Shown piece after piece: positions 53,680-62,146 of a DNA stretch of 64,000 nucleotides; position 1 is the stretch's first letter; every line of letters starts with the position of its first letter. This DNA comes from Stenotrophomonas sp. MMGLT7 (GTDB lineage: Bacteria; Pseudomonadota; Gammaproteobacteria; Xanthomonadales; Xanthomonadaceae): assembly GCF_021168555.1 (NCBI RefSeq), contig NZ_JAJOZS010000005.1:186001-250000 (forward strand), read 5' to 3'. Both the position numbers and the translations under genes were made by a program. The notes under the pieces are model-generated. The model made no database searches and was not told where the DNA came from. It saw only the letters and a program-made list of their open reading frames with translations.

Positions 53680-54117
53680 TCAGTTGCCGTGGCGGTCCCA
53701 CAGCAGCCGGGTGCCGTAGCCCTGCACGTCGTCGACGTACTTCACCTGCAGCAGCTTGATCTCCCACGCCGGCGCGGAGACGTCCAGCACCCGCGGGAAG
53801 CGCCGGCGATAGATCGCCAGCGCCGCCTCGCGTTCGCGCGGGTCCTCCAGTATCCGCGCCGGGCCGTAGAACTGCAGGCCGCTGGCGACGGAATAGTCGC
53901 GCGGTTCGCCGGCGATGGTGCCGGCGGCGTAGCGGTTGGCCAGCAGCATCTCGCTGTGGCGGGTGCCGCGGCCGCTGAGCATGACCAGGCGATTGTCCTG
54001 CTCGTCGAAGGCGAAGAAGGCATTGGCCGCCCACGGCACGTCGCCGTAACAGACCGCCAGCGACAGCAGGCGATGCCGCGCCAGAAAGCCAATGATGGGG
54101 GCGGGCAGGGGTTTCAT
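53680..54117 (-). CDS. YhbP-like (UPF0306) flavin-fold protein, copy 2
   Basis: 145 residues, clearly a paralogue of the protein at 46503-46940: same MKPLP start, VCYGDVPWAANAFFAFDEQ, TRHSEMLLANRYAAGTIAGEP, GLQFYGPARILEDPREREAALA, and WEIKLLQVKYVDD-type ending with GYGTRLLWDRHGN. PNPOx-like split barrel; function unknown. The ATG overlaps the stop of a possible 27-codon leader frame (54197-54114) by ATGA. A perfect FNR-type box lies about 160 bases upstream, and dsbB follows. Confidence 0.85.
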   Translation of the reverse strand: MKPLPAPIIGFLARHRLLSLAVCYGDVPWAANAFFAFDEQDNRLVMLSGRGTRHSEMLLANRYAAGTIAGEPRDYSVASGLQFYGPARILEDPREREAALAIYRRRFPRVLDVSAPAWEIKLLQVKYVDDVQGYGTRLLWDRHGN

Positions 54118-54197
54118 GCAGGCGGCACCGGCATCGGCCGGCCAGGCAAGGGGTACAGGTCGGGGAGCCGCGCGCTGCGGGGACGGGGGCTGGACAT
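54114..54197 (-). CDS. Possible Pro-rich leader peptide ahead of yhbP-like copy 2
   Basis: ATG 54197 has GGAG eight bases upstream, the best ribosome-binding site in the region. It opens a 27-codon frame (starting MSSPRPRSARL, six Pro in the second half) whose TGA overlaps the yhbP-like ATG. The start resembles the optional extension of copy 1 (MSTPTPSGTS), so it may be an out-of-frame relic rather than a true peptide. Confidence 0.4.
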   Translation of the reverse strand: MSSPRPRSARLPDLYPLPGRPMPVPPA

Positions 54198-54276
54198 GGA
54201 TGTGGCTCCGGGGGAGGTGTTGGGCAGGGAACGTTGCCGCCGTGCTCCACGATCCCGCCTGTCATCTGCAGCCGCA

Positions 54277-54290
54277 TTGATTCGCATCAA
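54277..54290 (-). promoter_or_regulatory. Perfect FNR/ANR-type box upstream of yhbP-like copy 2 and dsbB
   Basis: TTGATTCGCATCAA fits TTGAT-N4-ATCAA exactly, like the box at 49900. It is 80 bases before the leader frame and 160 before the yhbP-like ATG. No second intergenic gene competes for it on this strand. Confidence 0.65.
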
Positions 54291-54689
54291 AGCTGTCGCC
54301 GGATGCTGAATCCGTTACGAAAGGCGAAGGACGCTTGACGACGCCACGGCGTGCGCGTGGATCTGAGACCTGTGGCGGCCTTTCATCGCCGCTTGATCGG
54401 CTGGACTGCGTTGCCGTGCAGGCCGTTGTCGCCAGCGTCGGTGGCATTGCTGCCGGATCGCCTTCGAGAGGCGGGCGTCCGCGGAACATCCGCGTCGTCG
54501 CTCCCGTGCAGGTGCGGGCCATCCATGGACGTTGCCGCGATCGGCCGTCCGTCCCTGGTTCCTCGCTTGCGGACACTGCTGTCCGAGGAGGATGTTCCTG
54601 CGTGTCGGTGAACGCTTGCGGCAGCAGGGTTGCGGCATCGCTGGGCAGCGGCGGGATGCGAATCGTGTGTCGGCATCCCTCCTGCCCGT
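54291..54689. other. Gene-free interval
   Basis: No gene, RNA or clear repeat is recognised. Open frames occur on both strands, but none has family motifs or a good start site. Confidence 0.5.
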
Positions 54690-55037
54690 TGTCCCCGCGA
54701 AGGCCTGTCCGGGGAAACTTTCCTGCCTGGCCGGCGATGACTTGCGGCAGAAACCTTGCGCCCTCGCTGGCGACGGCGGGACTCGGACCGTGGTCCGCCA
54801 TCCATGTGCTCGTCGTCCCCGCGCAGGCGGGGACCCAGCGACTTGCGCGGCGAAATCGATCAGCTACGCAATCTCCCGGTTCCACCTTTCAATGCGCAGG
54901 CACCGGGTCCCCGGCTGACCTGCCATGCGGCTGTGGAAAGCCGCGGGGACGATGGTTTCAGGCTTTCCGGGCGTGAGCCAACCACTCCGGCTGACAGCTG
55001 GCCCAATCCTGTGTCTTTCTGCGGACGGTGCGGCGCT
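54690..55037 (+). repeat. Composite dispersed repeat, locus 1 (modules A, B, C)
   Basis: Module A (54690-54819), module B (about 54837-54907, GACTTGCGCGGCGAAATCGA on) and module C (54967-55037, CCACTCCGGCTGACAGCTGG region) each have a matching copy at 63500-63830. A GTCCCCGCGCAGGCGGGGAC palindrome (54816-54835) separates A from B. Translated pieces such as VVPAQAGTQRL are typical of such repeats, not of a gene. Confidence 0.7.
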
Positions 55038-55125
55038 GCAATGCGCCTGGCAGTAACGGCGGCTTCGAGTTTCCCGAGCACCGGCAGCATCGGCCCCGCC
55101 GTTTCACCTATCGCTGCGCGGCCGC

Positions 55126-55800
55126 CTAGGCCTGCGGGTCGATGCGTTGCAGCCGCTGCTGCAGCTGCTCCAGCCGGTCCTGCAGCTCGGCCACGGTGTC
55201 CTCCAGCTGCGCCAGCCGCTGCTGCACGCCGGCATCGGCCGCCGCGGGTGGGGTCGAAGCCGGCAGGCGTGCCGCCAGCGCCTGCACGTCGACCGGGCCG
55301 CACAGCTGGTGCGTGTAGCGGTCCTCGCGCTGGCCGGCCGCGCGCGGCAGCTGTACCGCCAGGCCGCGCTGCGCCAGGCGTTCCAGGTGGTGGTGCACGT
55401 CGTCGGCATCGCTGAACTTGGCCAGCCGCTCGCTGCGCGAGAACAGTTCGCCCAGGGTCTGCGGCCCGCGCAGCAGCAACAGCCCCAGCAGCGCCACCTG
55501 CTGCCGGGTCAGGCTGAGCGCGCCGGCCACGCAGTGCTCGTAGCGCTCGGCGCGCGAGGAAAACTGCTGGCGCACCAGCCGCCGCGATTCCAGCCGCCGC
55601 AGCGCGCCGTGGACCTCGCCCGGCTCCAGCGCCAGCACCGGATCGCGCGCGGTCTTCTGGTTGGCCGCCACCAGCGTGGCGTTGACCGTGAGCGGATAGG
55701 CATCCGGCGTGGTCGCCTCCTTCTCGATCAGGCAGCCCAGCGCGCGCGCCTCGGCGGCATCGAGCACGGGGATCTCGGCGGTGGCGGTTTCCTGGTTCAT
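55126..55800 (-). CDS. yceH: YceH family protein (UPF0502/DUF480)
   Basis: 224 residues. The DUF480 double winged-helix is well conserved: [26 protein letters not shown] at the start, [46 protein letters not shown] and [11 protein letters not shown]. The C-terminal 35 residues form a heptad-like coiled coil ([20 protein letters not shown]). Probably cytoplasmic and nucleic-acid binding; cellular role not established. Divergent from the e(P4)-type phosphatase gene. The start at 55800 lacks a strong ribosome-binding site. Confidence 0.92.
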   Translation of the reverse strand: MNQETATAEIPVLDAAEARALGCLIEKEATTPDAYPLTVNATLVAANQKTARDPVLALEPGEVHGALRRLESRRLVRQQFSSRAERYEHCVAGALSLTRQQVALLGLLLLRGPQTLGELFSRSERLAKFSDADDVHHHLERLAQRGLAVQLPRAAGQREDRYTHQLCGPVDVQALAARLPASTPPAAADAGVQQRLAQLEDTVAELQDRLEQLQQRLQRIDPQA

Positions 55801-55929
55801 GGTCTGGCCGTGGGCATCGGGGCCGGGCAGCATAGCCGAGCGCGGCGGCCGCGAAGGATCGGCCGCGCCGGATCGGCGACATGCCGAGGCGCTAGAATCG
55901 CCCGCTTGTTCCCAGCCGGTTGCCGACGC

Positions 55930-56829
55930 ATGCGTGGTTTTCTCGCGACTTCCTTCCTTGCCCTGGCGCTCGCCAGCGCGCTCTCCGCCTGCAAGCGCGC
56001 GGAGCCGCCGCCCGCGCCCGCGGCCGCGCCGGCCGCAACCGCGCCGGCGACGCAGGCGGCCGACGACAACCTCAACGCGGTGCTGTGGATGCAGCGCTCG
56101 GAGGAGTACCGCGCGCTGGCCGAGCAGACCTACCGCGCCGCCGCCGACCGCCTGGACGAGGCCCTGCGCCAGCCCAACTGGGACGCGCTGGTGCCCGAGG
56201 AGCGCGACAACGCCGTCAAGGGCCTGAAGCCGGCGGTGGTGATGGACGTGGACGAGACCGTGCTCGACAACTCGCCCTACCAGGCGCGCCTGATCCACGA
56301 CGGCAAGGAATACGACGAGCTCAGCTGGGACCAGTGGGTGGCCGAGAAGAAGGCCAGGCCGGTGCCCGGCGTGGTCGATTTCGCCAGGGCCGCGGACGCC
56401 AGGGGCGTGACCATCCTGTACATCTCCAACCGCGCCGTGCACCTGAAGGAGGCCACCCTGGCCAACCTGCGCCAGGCCGGGCTGCCGGTGGCCGACGACA
56501 GCGTGTTCCTGGGCCTGGGCACGGTGCTGCCCGGCTGCGAGCAGAACGGCAGCGAGAAGGACTGCCGCCGCCGCCTGGCCGGGCAGAAGTACCGGGTGCT
56601 GATGCAGTTCGGCGACCAGCTCGGCGATTTCGTGCAGGTGGTGTCCAACACCCCGCAGGGCCGCGGCGAGCTGCTGCAGCAGTACCACGACTGGTTCGGC
56701 GAGCGCTGGTGGATGCTGCCCAACCCGAGCTACGGCGGCTGGGAGCCGGCGCTCTTCGGCAACGACTGGGCGCAGCCGCGCGAGCAGCGGCGCCAGGCCA
56801 AGCGCGCCGCGCTGGAGCTGGCGCGATGA
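55930..56829 (+). CDS. Acid phosphatase / 5'-nucleotidase, lipoprotein e(P4) family
   Basis: 299 residues with a lipobox (LSAC) and an Ala/Pro linker. The HAD-type class C phosphatase motifs are [15 protein letters not shown] (both catalytic Asp) and [19 protein letters not shown] (motif II), followed by the late GDQLGDF motif. Members such as Haemophilus e(P4) dephosphorylate nucleotides and NAD-derived NMN outside the inner membrane. It overlaps pyrF by four bases (ATGA), a curious pairing of nucleotide scavenging with de novo pyrimidine synthesis. A TAGAAT -10 box lies at 55893-55898. Confidence 0.92.
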   Translation: MRGFLATSFLALALASALSACKRAEPPPAPAAAPAATAPATQAADDNLNAVLWMQRSEEYRALAEQTYRAAADRLDEALRQPNWDALVPEERDNAVKGLKPAVVMDVDETVLDNSPYQARLIHDGKEYDELSWDQWVAEKKARPVPGVVDFARAADARGVTILYISNRAVHLKEATLANLRQAGLPVADDSVFLGLGTVLPGCEQNGSEKDCRRRLAGQKYRVLMQFGDQLGDFVQVVSNTPQGRGELLQQYHDWFGERWWMLPNPSYGGWEPALFGNDWAQPREQRRQAKRAALELAR

Positions 56830-57551
56830 GCCGCGCGCCGCTGTCGCTGGGCCCGCGCGAGCGGCTGATCTTCGCCCTGGACGTGCCCGGCCGCAGCGAG
56901 GCTGTGGAGTGGATCGAGCGCCTCGGCGATGCGGTGTCGTTCTACAAGATCGGCATGGAGCTGCTGGCCTCGGGCGAGTACTTTCAGGTGCTGGACGAAC
57001 TGGCGCGGCGCGGGAAGCGGGTGTTCGTCGACCTGAAGTTCTTCGACATCCCCGCCACCGTGGCCGGCACCATCGCCCGGCTGTCGGACTGGCCGGTGAG
57101 CTACTGCACGATCCACGGCTGGCACCCGGCGATGATGGAGGCCGCCGCCGACGCCAACCGCAACCCGGGCATGCACCTGCTCGCGGTCACCGTGCTGACC
57201 TCGATGGGCCGCGCCGACCTGGCGCAGATGGGCATCGACCGCGCGCCGGTCGAGGTGGTGGTCGAGCGCGCGCTGACGGCCCGCGCCGCCGGCATCGACG
57301 GGGTGATCGCCTCGGGCCAGGAGGCCGCGCCGATCCGCCATGCCGCCGGCCCCGGTTTCGCCATCGTCTGTCCCGGTATCCGTCCCGGCGGCCCGGTCGG
57401 CGACGACCAGCAGCGCACGGTCGGCGTGGCGCAGGCCTTCGCCGCCGGCGCCGATGCTATCGTGGTCGGCCGGCCGATCCGGCTGGCGCGCGATCCGGGC
57501 GCCGCCGCGGAAGCCATCCAGGCCGAGATCGCCAAATCAATTCCCAATTAA
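56826..57551 (+). CDS. pyrF: Orotidine 5'-phosphate decarboxylase
   Basis: 241 residues, TIM barrel. [12 protein letters not shown] with the first Asp, the KIGMELL strand, and the catalytic [13 protein letters not shown] with Lys71 and Asp74 are conserved; later [10 protein letters not shown] and [16 protein letters not shown] bind phosphate. It makes UMP from OMP in the cytoplasm. Start 56826 overlaps the phosphatase stop, indicating co-translation. Confidence 0.96.
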   Translation: MSRAPLSLGPRERLIFALDVPGRSEAVEWIERLGDAVSFYKIGMELLASGEYFQVLDELARRGKRVFVDLKFFDIPATVAGTIARLSDWPVSYCTIHGWHPAMMEAAADANRNPGMHLLAVTVLTSMGRADLAQMGIDRAPVEVVVERALTARAAGIDGVIASGQEAAPIRHAAGPGFAIVCPGIRPGGPVGDDQQRTVGVAQAFAAGADAIVVGRPIRLARDPGAAAEAIQAEIAKSIPN

Positions 57552-57582
57552 TTCATTGGGTTGCATCGCAAAACTTCACGTG

Positions 57583-57611
57583 TTGCTTCAATTGCGCAGG
57601 CAGCGTAGGAT
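57583..57611 (+). promoter_or_regulatory. Promoter for a short transcript after pyrF
   Basis: TTGCTT (57583-57588) and TAGGAT (57606-57611) are separated by exactly 17 bases in an AT-rich pocket. The predicted start near 57618 leads into about 95 bases ending at a terminator. Confidence 0.55.
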
Positions 57612-57617
57612 GCCCGC

Positions 57618-57713
57618 CATCCGGCCTCGCGGCCGGGATTGCGCCACCACCGAGTCTTCCGGCCCCTGGCCGGTTTTGAGGGGGCCGCCTGCGGGCGAGC
57701 CCCCTTGTTTTTC
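57618..57713 (+). ncRNA. Candidate small RNA (or terminated leader)
   Basis: The stretch is framed by a well-spaced promoter (57583-57611) and a Rho-independent terminator (GGGGGC/GCCCCC then TTGTTTTTC), giving a transcript of about 95 bases. It contains an internal CGGCCTCGCGGCCG stem. No convincing peptide is encoded. It could alternatively be an attenuated leader of the lipoprotein/plsB genes that start at 57820. No Rfam family is recognised. Confidence 0.45.
57679..57713 (+). terminator. Rho-independent terminator
   Basis: AGGGGGC (57679-57685) pairs with GCCCCCT (57699-57705) around a GC-rich inner stem, followed by TTGTTTTTC. It ends the candidate small RNA and any read-through from pyrF. 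Confidence 0.75.
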
Positions 57714-57819
57714 TGTCGCGGCGGCGCGCCTGCGGCCCTGCCGGGGGCGCACCGCGGCGCTTGCTGGGTCCGGCCGCCTGCACGCAAGATGCGGGTTCCC
57801 AGGCCATCCGCCCACCTCC

Positions 57820-58758
57820 ATGACCGCCATCCCCCCTCCCTGGCGTCTGCTCTGGTTCGGCCTGCTGGCGAGCTGCCTGCTGCTGGCGGCCTGCCAGCGC
57901 CGCCAGCCGGAACTGCCCGGGCAGGCCGCCGAACCGGCCGAGGCGGTGCGCCAGCTGGCCCGCCACCTGCACGACAACGACCTGGTCGGCTACGCCCGCG
58001 CCTCGGTGGCGCCGGACCAGTACGCGCAGCTGGAATCGGCCTGGCGCCGCGGCCAGAGCCGCTGGCCACTGACCGACCTGCCGCTGTCGCGGCAGTTGCC
58101 GGGCCTGCTGGCCACGCTGTCGGCGCCCGGCGCCGAGCAGTCGCTGCAGCGGGCGTTCCGCGCCCAGTTCGCCGGGCAGGGCGCGGCGATCCGCCAGGCG
58201 GCCAATTCGCTGGGGCTGTTCGGCGTGCAGTACCTGACCCACCAGGGCGACTACACCGCCACCCAGCGCGAGCACTACCTGCAGGTCGTGGCGGCGCTGA
58301 GCCGCTGGGCCGCACAGGCGCCGCTGAGCGACAGCGCCCATGCCGATGCCGCGATCGCGCGCCTGACCGCCGCCGCGCGGCGTACCGGGCTGGCCTCCGA
58401 CGCCGACCTGCAGCAGGCCGGCATGGAGGAAAGCCTGCGCCGGCTGGGCCCGTTCATGGCCGAGTTCAAGGCGGTGCTGGCCGGCTACGGCCTCGACCTG
58501 AACCTGGTGCAGCTGCGCGCGGGCGTGATCGAGCAGCACGGCGACAGCGCCATCGTCCGCATTCGCTACCCGCTGGCCGGCAGCGAGATCGACCTGCGCG
58601 AGTCGATGGTTCGCCGCGGCCGCCACTGGTACCTGGCGCAGACCCAGCAGGAAGTGGCGCAGTTGCAGCAGCGCATCGCCGCGGCCGCCGCGACTGCGAG
58701 CCAGGCCGATGCCGCCGCCGGGCCCGACGCGGCGCCGGCATCGACGCCTGAGCCATAA
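57820..58758 (+). CDS. Lipoprotein of unknown function coupled to plsB
   Basis: 312 residues with a lipobox (LLLAAC, Cys near residue 25). The mature protein is mostly helical and rich in Ala, Gln and Arg: repeated amphipathic segments such as EAVRQLARHLHDNDLVGYARAS, a central ALSRWAAQAPLSDS region, and a C-terminal strand-rich part (VIRIRYPLAGSEIDLRESM-type, then GRHWYLAQTQQEV). I do not recognise a family. The TAA overlaps the plsB ATG by one base, so the two are translated together; an envelope or lipid-related role is inferred from that only. Confidence 0.8.
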   Translation: MTAIPPPWRLLWFGLLASCLLLAACQRRQPELPGQAAEPAEAVRQLARHLHDNDLVGYARASVAPDQYAQLESAWRRGQSRWPLTDLPLSRQLPGLLATLSAPGAEQSLQRAFRAQFAGQGAAIRQAANSLGLFGVQYLTHQGDYTATQREHYLQVVAALSRWAAQAPLSDSAHADAAIARLTAAARRTGLASDADLQQAGMEESLRRLGPFMAEFKAVLAGYGLDLNLVQLRAGVIEQHGDSAIVRIRYPLAGSEIDLRESMVRRGRHWYLAQTQQEVAQLQQRIAAAAATASQADAAAGPDAAPASTPEP

Positions 58759-61421
58759 TGATGAAGATGCCAGAACAGAATCCCCTGCCCTTCCCGGGCG
58801 AACGCCCCGGCCCGGACGATGCCGCCGCCGCGCCCGCCGCCGAGACCACCCAGCAGGCCCCGGCTGCGACCGATGCCACCGCGACCGCGCCTCCGCTCGA
58901 GGCGGCGGCCGCCGTCCGTGGCGGCGCGCGCCGCCCGCTGTGGGCGCGCCTGCTGGGCTGGCTGGTCGATCCGTGGCTGGGCCTGAAGATCGAGCCGGAC
59001 GACCCCGGCCAGTACGACGACGGCCGCCCGGTGGTCTACGTGCTCGAGGACTACGGCCTGTCCAACGCGCTGATCCTGGACAAGGCCTGCCGCCAGGCCG
59101 GGCTGCCCTCGCCGCTGGTGCCGCTGCCGGGCGACCCGCTGGGGCGCAAGCGCGCCTACCTGGCGCTGTCGCGGCGCAGCTCCAGCAACTCGCTGATCCC
59201 CGAGCAGCGCGGCGCCAAGACCCACTCCGATTCGCTGGCGCGGCTGCTGCATGCCCACCGCGCGCGCCGCGAGATGGACGTGCACCTGGTGCCGGTGTCG
59301 ATCTTCGTCGGCCGCGCCCCGGACAAGCAGAGCGGCTGGTTCGCGGTGCTGTTCTCGGAGAACTGGGCGCTGGTGGGCGGCTTCCGCCGCCTGCTGGCGG
59401 TGCTGCTCAACGGCCGCGACACCATCGTGCGCTTCTCGCCGCCGGTGTCGGTGCGCGAGACGGTCGACGAGGGGCTGGATCCCGAGCGCACCGTGCGCAA
59501 GCTGCAGCGCGTGCTGCGCACCCATTTCCGCCGCATCCGCGAGTCGGTGATCGGCCCGGACCTGTCCACCCGGCGCCTGCTGGTGGGCAAGGTGCTCGAG
59601 TCCGAGCCGGTGCGCGAGGCCATCGCCGCGCAGGCCAAGCGCGACAACAGCACCCCCTCCGAGGCCTGGAAGAAGGCCCATGCCTATGCCTGGGAGATCG
59701 CCGCCGACTACTCCAGCCCGGTGGTGCGCTCGGCCAGCTTCCTGCTCACCCACGTGTGGAACCGCATCTACGACGGCGTGCTGGTGCACCACCTGGACAA
59801 GTTCAAGGAAGCCGCGCCCGGGCACGAGATCATCTACGTGCCCAGCCACCGCAGCCACATGGACTACCTGCTGCTGAGCTACCTGCTGTACGAGCGCGGC
59901 ATCGTGCCGCCGCACATCGTGGCCGGCATCAACCTTAACCTGCCGGTGGTGGGCACCCTGCTGCGCAAGGGCGGGGCGTTCTTCATCCGCCGCTCGATCC
60001 GCGGCAACGCGCTGTACTCGGCGGTGCTCGGCGAGTACGTGGCGCAGCTGGTGGGCGGCGGCTACTCGATCGAGTACTTCGTCGAGGGCGGTCGCTCGCG
60101 CACCGGCCGGCTGCTGCAGCCCAAGGGCGGAATGATCGTGATGACGCTGCGCGCGTTCCTGCGGCAGCCGAAGAAGCCGGTACTGTTCCAGCCGATCTAC
60201 ATCGGCTACGAGAAGCTGATGGAGGGCACTAGCTACCTGGACGAGCTGTCCGGCCGGCCCAAGGAGAAGGAGTCGATCTGGGCGCTGCTGTGGGGCATCC
60301 CCAAGGTGCTCAAGCAGAACTTCGGCCAGGTGGTGGTGAACTTCGGCCAGCCGATCGCGCTCAACGAGGTGCTGGCGCGGCAGGCGCCGGAGTGGAACGG
60401 CGAGCCGATCCCCGAGGACGCCAAGCCGGCTTGGCTGTCGCACACCGTCGATACCCTGGCCGAGCAGATCCAGGTGCACATCAACGGCGCCGCCGACGTC
60501 AACCCGATCAACCTGCTGGCGCTGGCGCTGCTGTCCACGCCCAAGCACGCCATGGGCGAGGCCGACCTGATCGCGCAGATCGAGTTGTGCAAGAAGCTGC
60601 TGGCCGACCGGCCGTACTCGGACCGGGTCACCGTCACCCCGCACTCGCCCGAGCGCATCATCGCCCACGCCGAGCACATCAACGTGCTCAGCCGCATCAA
60701 GCACCCGCTGGGCGACGTGCTCAGCGTCAGCGGCGATACCGCGGTGCTGCTGAGCTACTTCCGCAACAACGTGCTGCACCTGTTCACCGCCTCCTCGTGG
60801 GTGGCGTGCTGCTTCCAGAACAACCGCCGCATGAGCCGCGCCACGCTGGTGCGGCTGGGGCGCAGCGTGTACCCGTTCCTGCAGGCCGAGCTGTTCCTGC
60901 CGTGGAGCGAGGACGAGTTCGCCGCGCGCATCGAGCACACCATCGAGGTGTTCGTGCGCGAAGGGTTGCTGCAGCACGTCGGCGACGACGACGGCGGCAT
61001 GCTGGCGCGCAACACCGGGCAGACCGACGAGGTGTTCCGCCTGCGCGCGATCGGCCATTCGCTGCAGCAGGCATTCGAGCGCTACTACATCACCATCTCG
61101 GTGCTGGTGAAGAACGGCCCCGGCACGCTCGGCGCGGCCGAGCTGGAGAGCCTGTGCCAGCAGGCGGCGCAGCGGCTGAGCCTGCTGTACGCGCCGGCCG
61201 CGCCGGAGTTCTTCGACAAGACCCTGTTCCGCGGCTTCATCCACAAGCTGCGCGAGCTCAAGCTGGTGTGGCCGGACGAGAACAGCAAGCTGGTGTTCGA
61301 CCATCGCCTGGACGATTGGGCAAAGGACGCCAAGTTCATCCTCGGCCGCGAGCTGCGCCACACCATCGAGCGGGTCAGCCCGGAAGCGGCCAAGATCGAG
61401 GAGCCGGCGCCGCAGGCCTGA
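58758..61421 (+). CDS. plsB: Glycerol-3-phosphate 1-O-acyltransferase
   Basis: 887 residues, a little longer than the E. coli enzyme (about 800) because of an Ala/Pro-rich N-terminal tail. Acyltransferase block I is the HRSHMDY motif (H-x4-D) within IYVPSHRSHMDYLLLSYLL. Block II is GGAFFIRRSI, block III YFVEGGRSRTGRLLQPK, and block IV VLFQPIYIGYEKL. It acylates glycerol-3-phosphate at the inner membrane, the first step of phospholipid synthesis. In-frame ATGs at 58761 and 58767 are alternative starts. The last 33 codons are duplicated downstream (61535-61634). Confidence 0.96.
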   Translation: MMKMPEQNPLPFPGERPGPDDAAAAPAAETTQQAPAATDATATAPPLEAAAAVRGGARRPLWARLLGWLVDPWLGLKIEPDDPGQYDDGRPVVYVLEDYGLSNALILDKACRQAGLPSPLVPLPGDPLGRKRAYLALSRRSSSNSLIPEQRGAKTHSDSLARLLHAHRARREMDVHLVPVSIFVGRAPDKQSGWFAVLFSENWALVGGFRRLLAVLLNGRDTIVRFSPPVSVRETVDEGLDPERTVRKLQRVLRTHFRRIRESVIGPDLSTRRLLVGKVLESEPVREAIAAQAKRDNSTPSEAWKKAHAYAWEIAADYSSPVVRSASFLLTHVWNRIYDGVLVHHLDKFKEAAPGHEIIYVPSHRSHMDYLLLSYLLYERGIVPPHIVAGINLNLPVVGTLLRKGGAFFIRRSIRGNALYSAVLGEYVAQLVGGGYSIEYFVEGGRSRTGRLLQPKGGMIVMTLRAFLRQPKKPVLFQPIYIGYEKLMEGTSYLDELSGRPKEKESIWALLWGIPKVLKQNFGQVVVNFGQPIALNEVLARQAPEWNGEPIPEDAKPAWLSHTVDTLAEQIQVHINGAADVNPINLLALALLSTPKHAMGEADLIAQIELCKKLLADRPYSDRVTVTPHSPERIIAHAEHINVLSRIKHPLGDVLSVSGDTAVLLSYFRNNVLHLFTASSWVACCFQNNRRMSRATLVRLGRSVYPFLQAELFLPWSEDEFAARIEHTIEVFVREGLLQHVGDDDGGMLARNTGQTDEVFRLRAIGHSLQQAFERYYITISVLVKNGPGTLGAAELESLCQQAAQRLSLLYAPAAPEFFDKTLFRGFIHKLRELKLVWPDENSKLVFDHRLDDWAKDAKFILGRELRHTIERVSPEAAKIEEPAPQA

Positions 61422-61422
61422 G
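61323..61422 (+). repeat. Source copy of a duplicated plsB 3' end
   Basis: These 100 bases, the final codons of plsB plus one base, recur at 61535-61634 with a single visible substitution (GTCAGCCC versus GTCGGCCC), 212 bases further on. Confidence 0.9.
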
Positions 61423-61534
61423 CCGGCAGGCGCGCAGGTTGGGAGCGGGTTGTCCCCGGGGCCGGCGGTGACATGCGGGCGCGTGGCGACGCGACCGGCA
61501 TCGCGGCGCCTCGGCTGGAGTCGAGGCGCGGGCC

Positions 61535-61634
61535 AAGGACGCCAAGTTCATCCTCGGCCGCGAGCTGCGCCACACCATCGAGCGGGTCGGCCCGGAAGCG
61601 GCCAAGATCGAGGAGCCGGCGCCGCAGGCCTGAG
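61535..61634 (+). repeat. Downstream partial duplicate of the plsB 3' end
   Basis: Near-identical copy of 61323-61422, including the in-frame TGA. No start codon or upstream plsB sequence accompanies it, so it is a non-functional tail duplicate. The 112 bases between the copies are unrelated GC-rich DNA. Confidence 0.9.
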
Positions 61635-62131
61635 TCGTCGGGGATTCGCCGTTCCCGCCCTGCGTGCGCCGCTGTCCGGGGAGGTTGCCCGTGCCATCGG
61701 TGCGGAACCGCGCCAGCAGCGTCGCACTATTGACTTGGCAACAGCGGGATTCGAATCGAACGCCGGCGGGTTCGGATTTTCCCGGCATGAGCGGGTCCCA
61801 CCGTTTCGATCCACGGTTGTTCGTTCCCGGTGCTTTTCCCGGCAGTCACGCCATCCCGGGGATTTGCCGAGAGCCTCATCGCCCTCCCGACCTGGTCCGA
61901 TCTGCGCGTTCGACCCGGCCCCGCGCGCCTGCGCCGCATTCACCTGCGTCCTTCGTGATGGCAACCTGCCGGTCGGTGCCGGCGGCGGCGTCATCGCGCC
62001 GTCGCCGCCCATCGTGAAGCAGCGCATCGACCGCTGCCTTCGCTACATCGGCGCCCGCCAACCGCGTGGCCGGGAAGACCCCGGCCCGCGGGCGGGCGTT
62101 TCCGTTGCGCGAGCCACATACGACTTGTCCG
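61635..62131. other. Gene-free interval before alanine dehydrogenase
   Basis: No gene is seen. The centre (61720-61800) is somewhat AT-richer and contains TTGACT (61730-61735), a possible -35, but without a convincing -10. A TTCGAATC stretch recalls a tRNA T-loop, but no cloverleaf can be folded. Confidence 0.5.
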
Positions 62132-62146
62132 TGGAGAGTTACCCCA

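Noticed and set aside
54335-54976. 213-codon frame with a VVPAQAGTQRL-type translation
   Set aside because: It lies in the dispersed GTCCCC repeat, whose palindromes generate this peptide in several frames and places; no protein family or ribosome-binding site supports it.
61735-61770. tRNA-like TTCGAATC motif
   Set aside because: No acceptor stem, anticodon arm or cloverleaf can be built around it on either strand.
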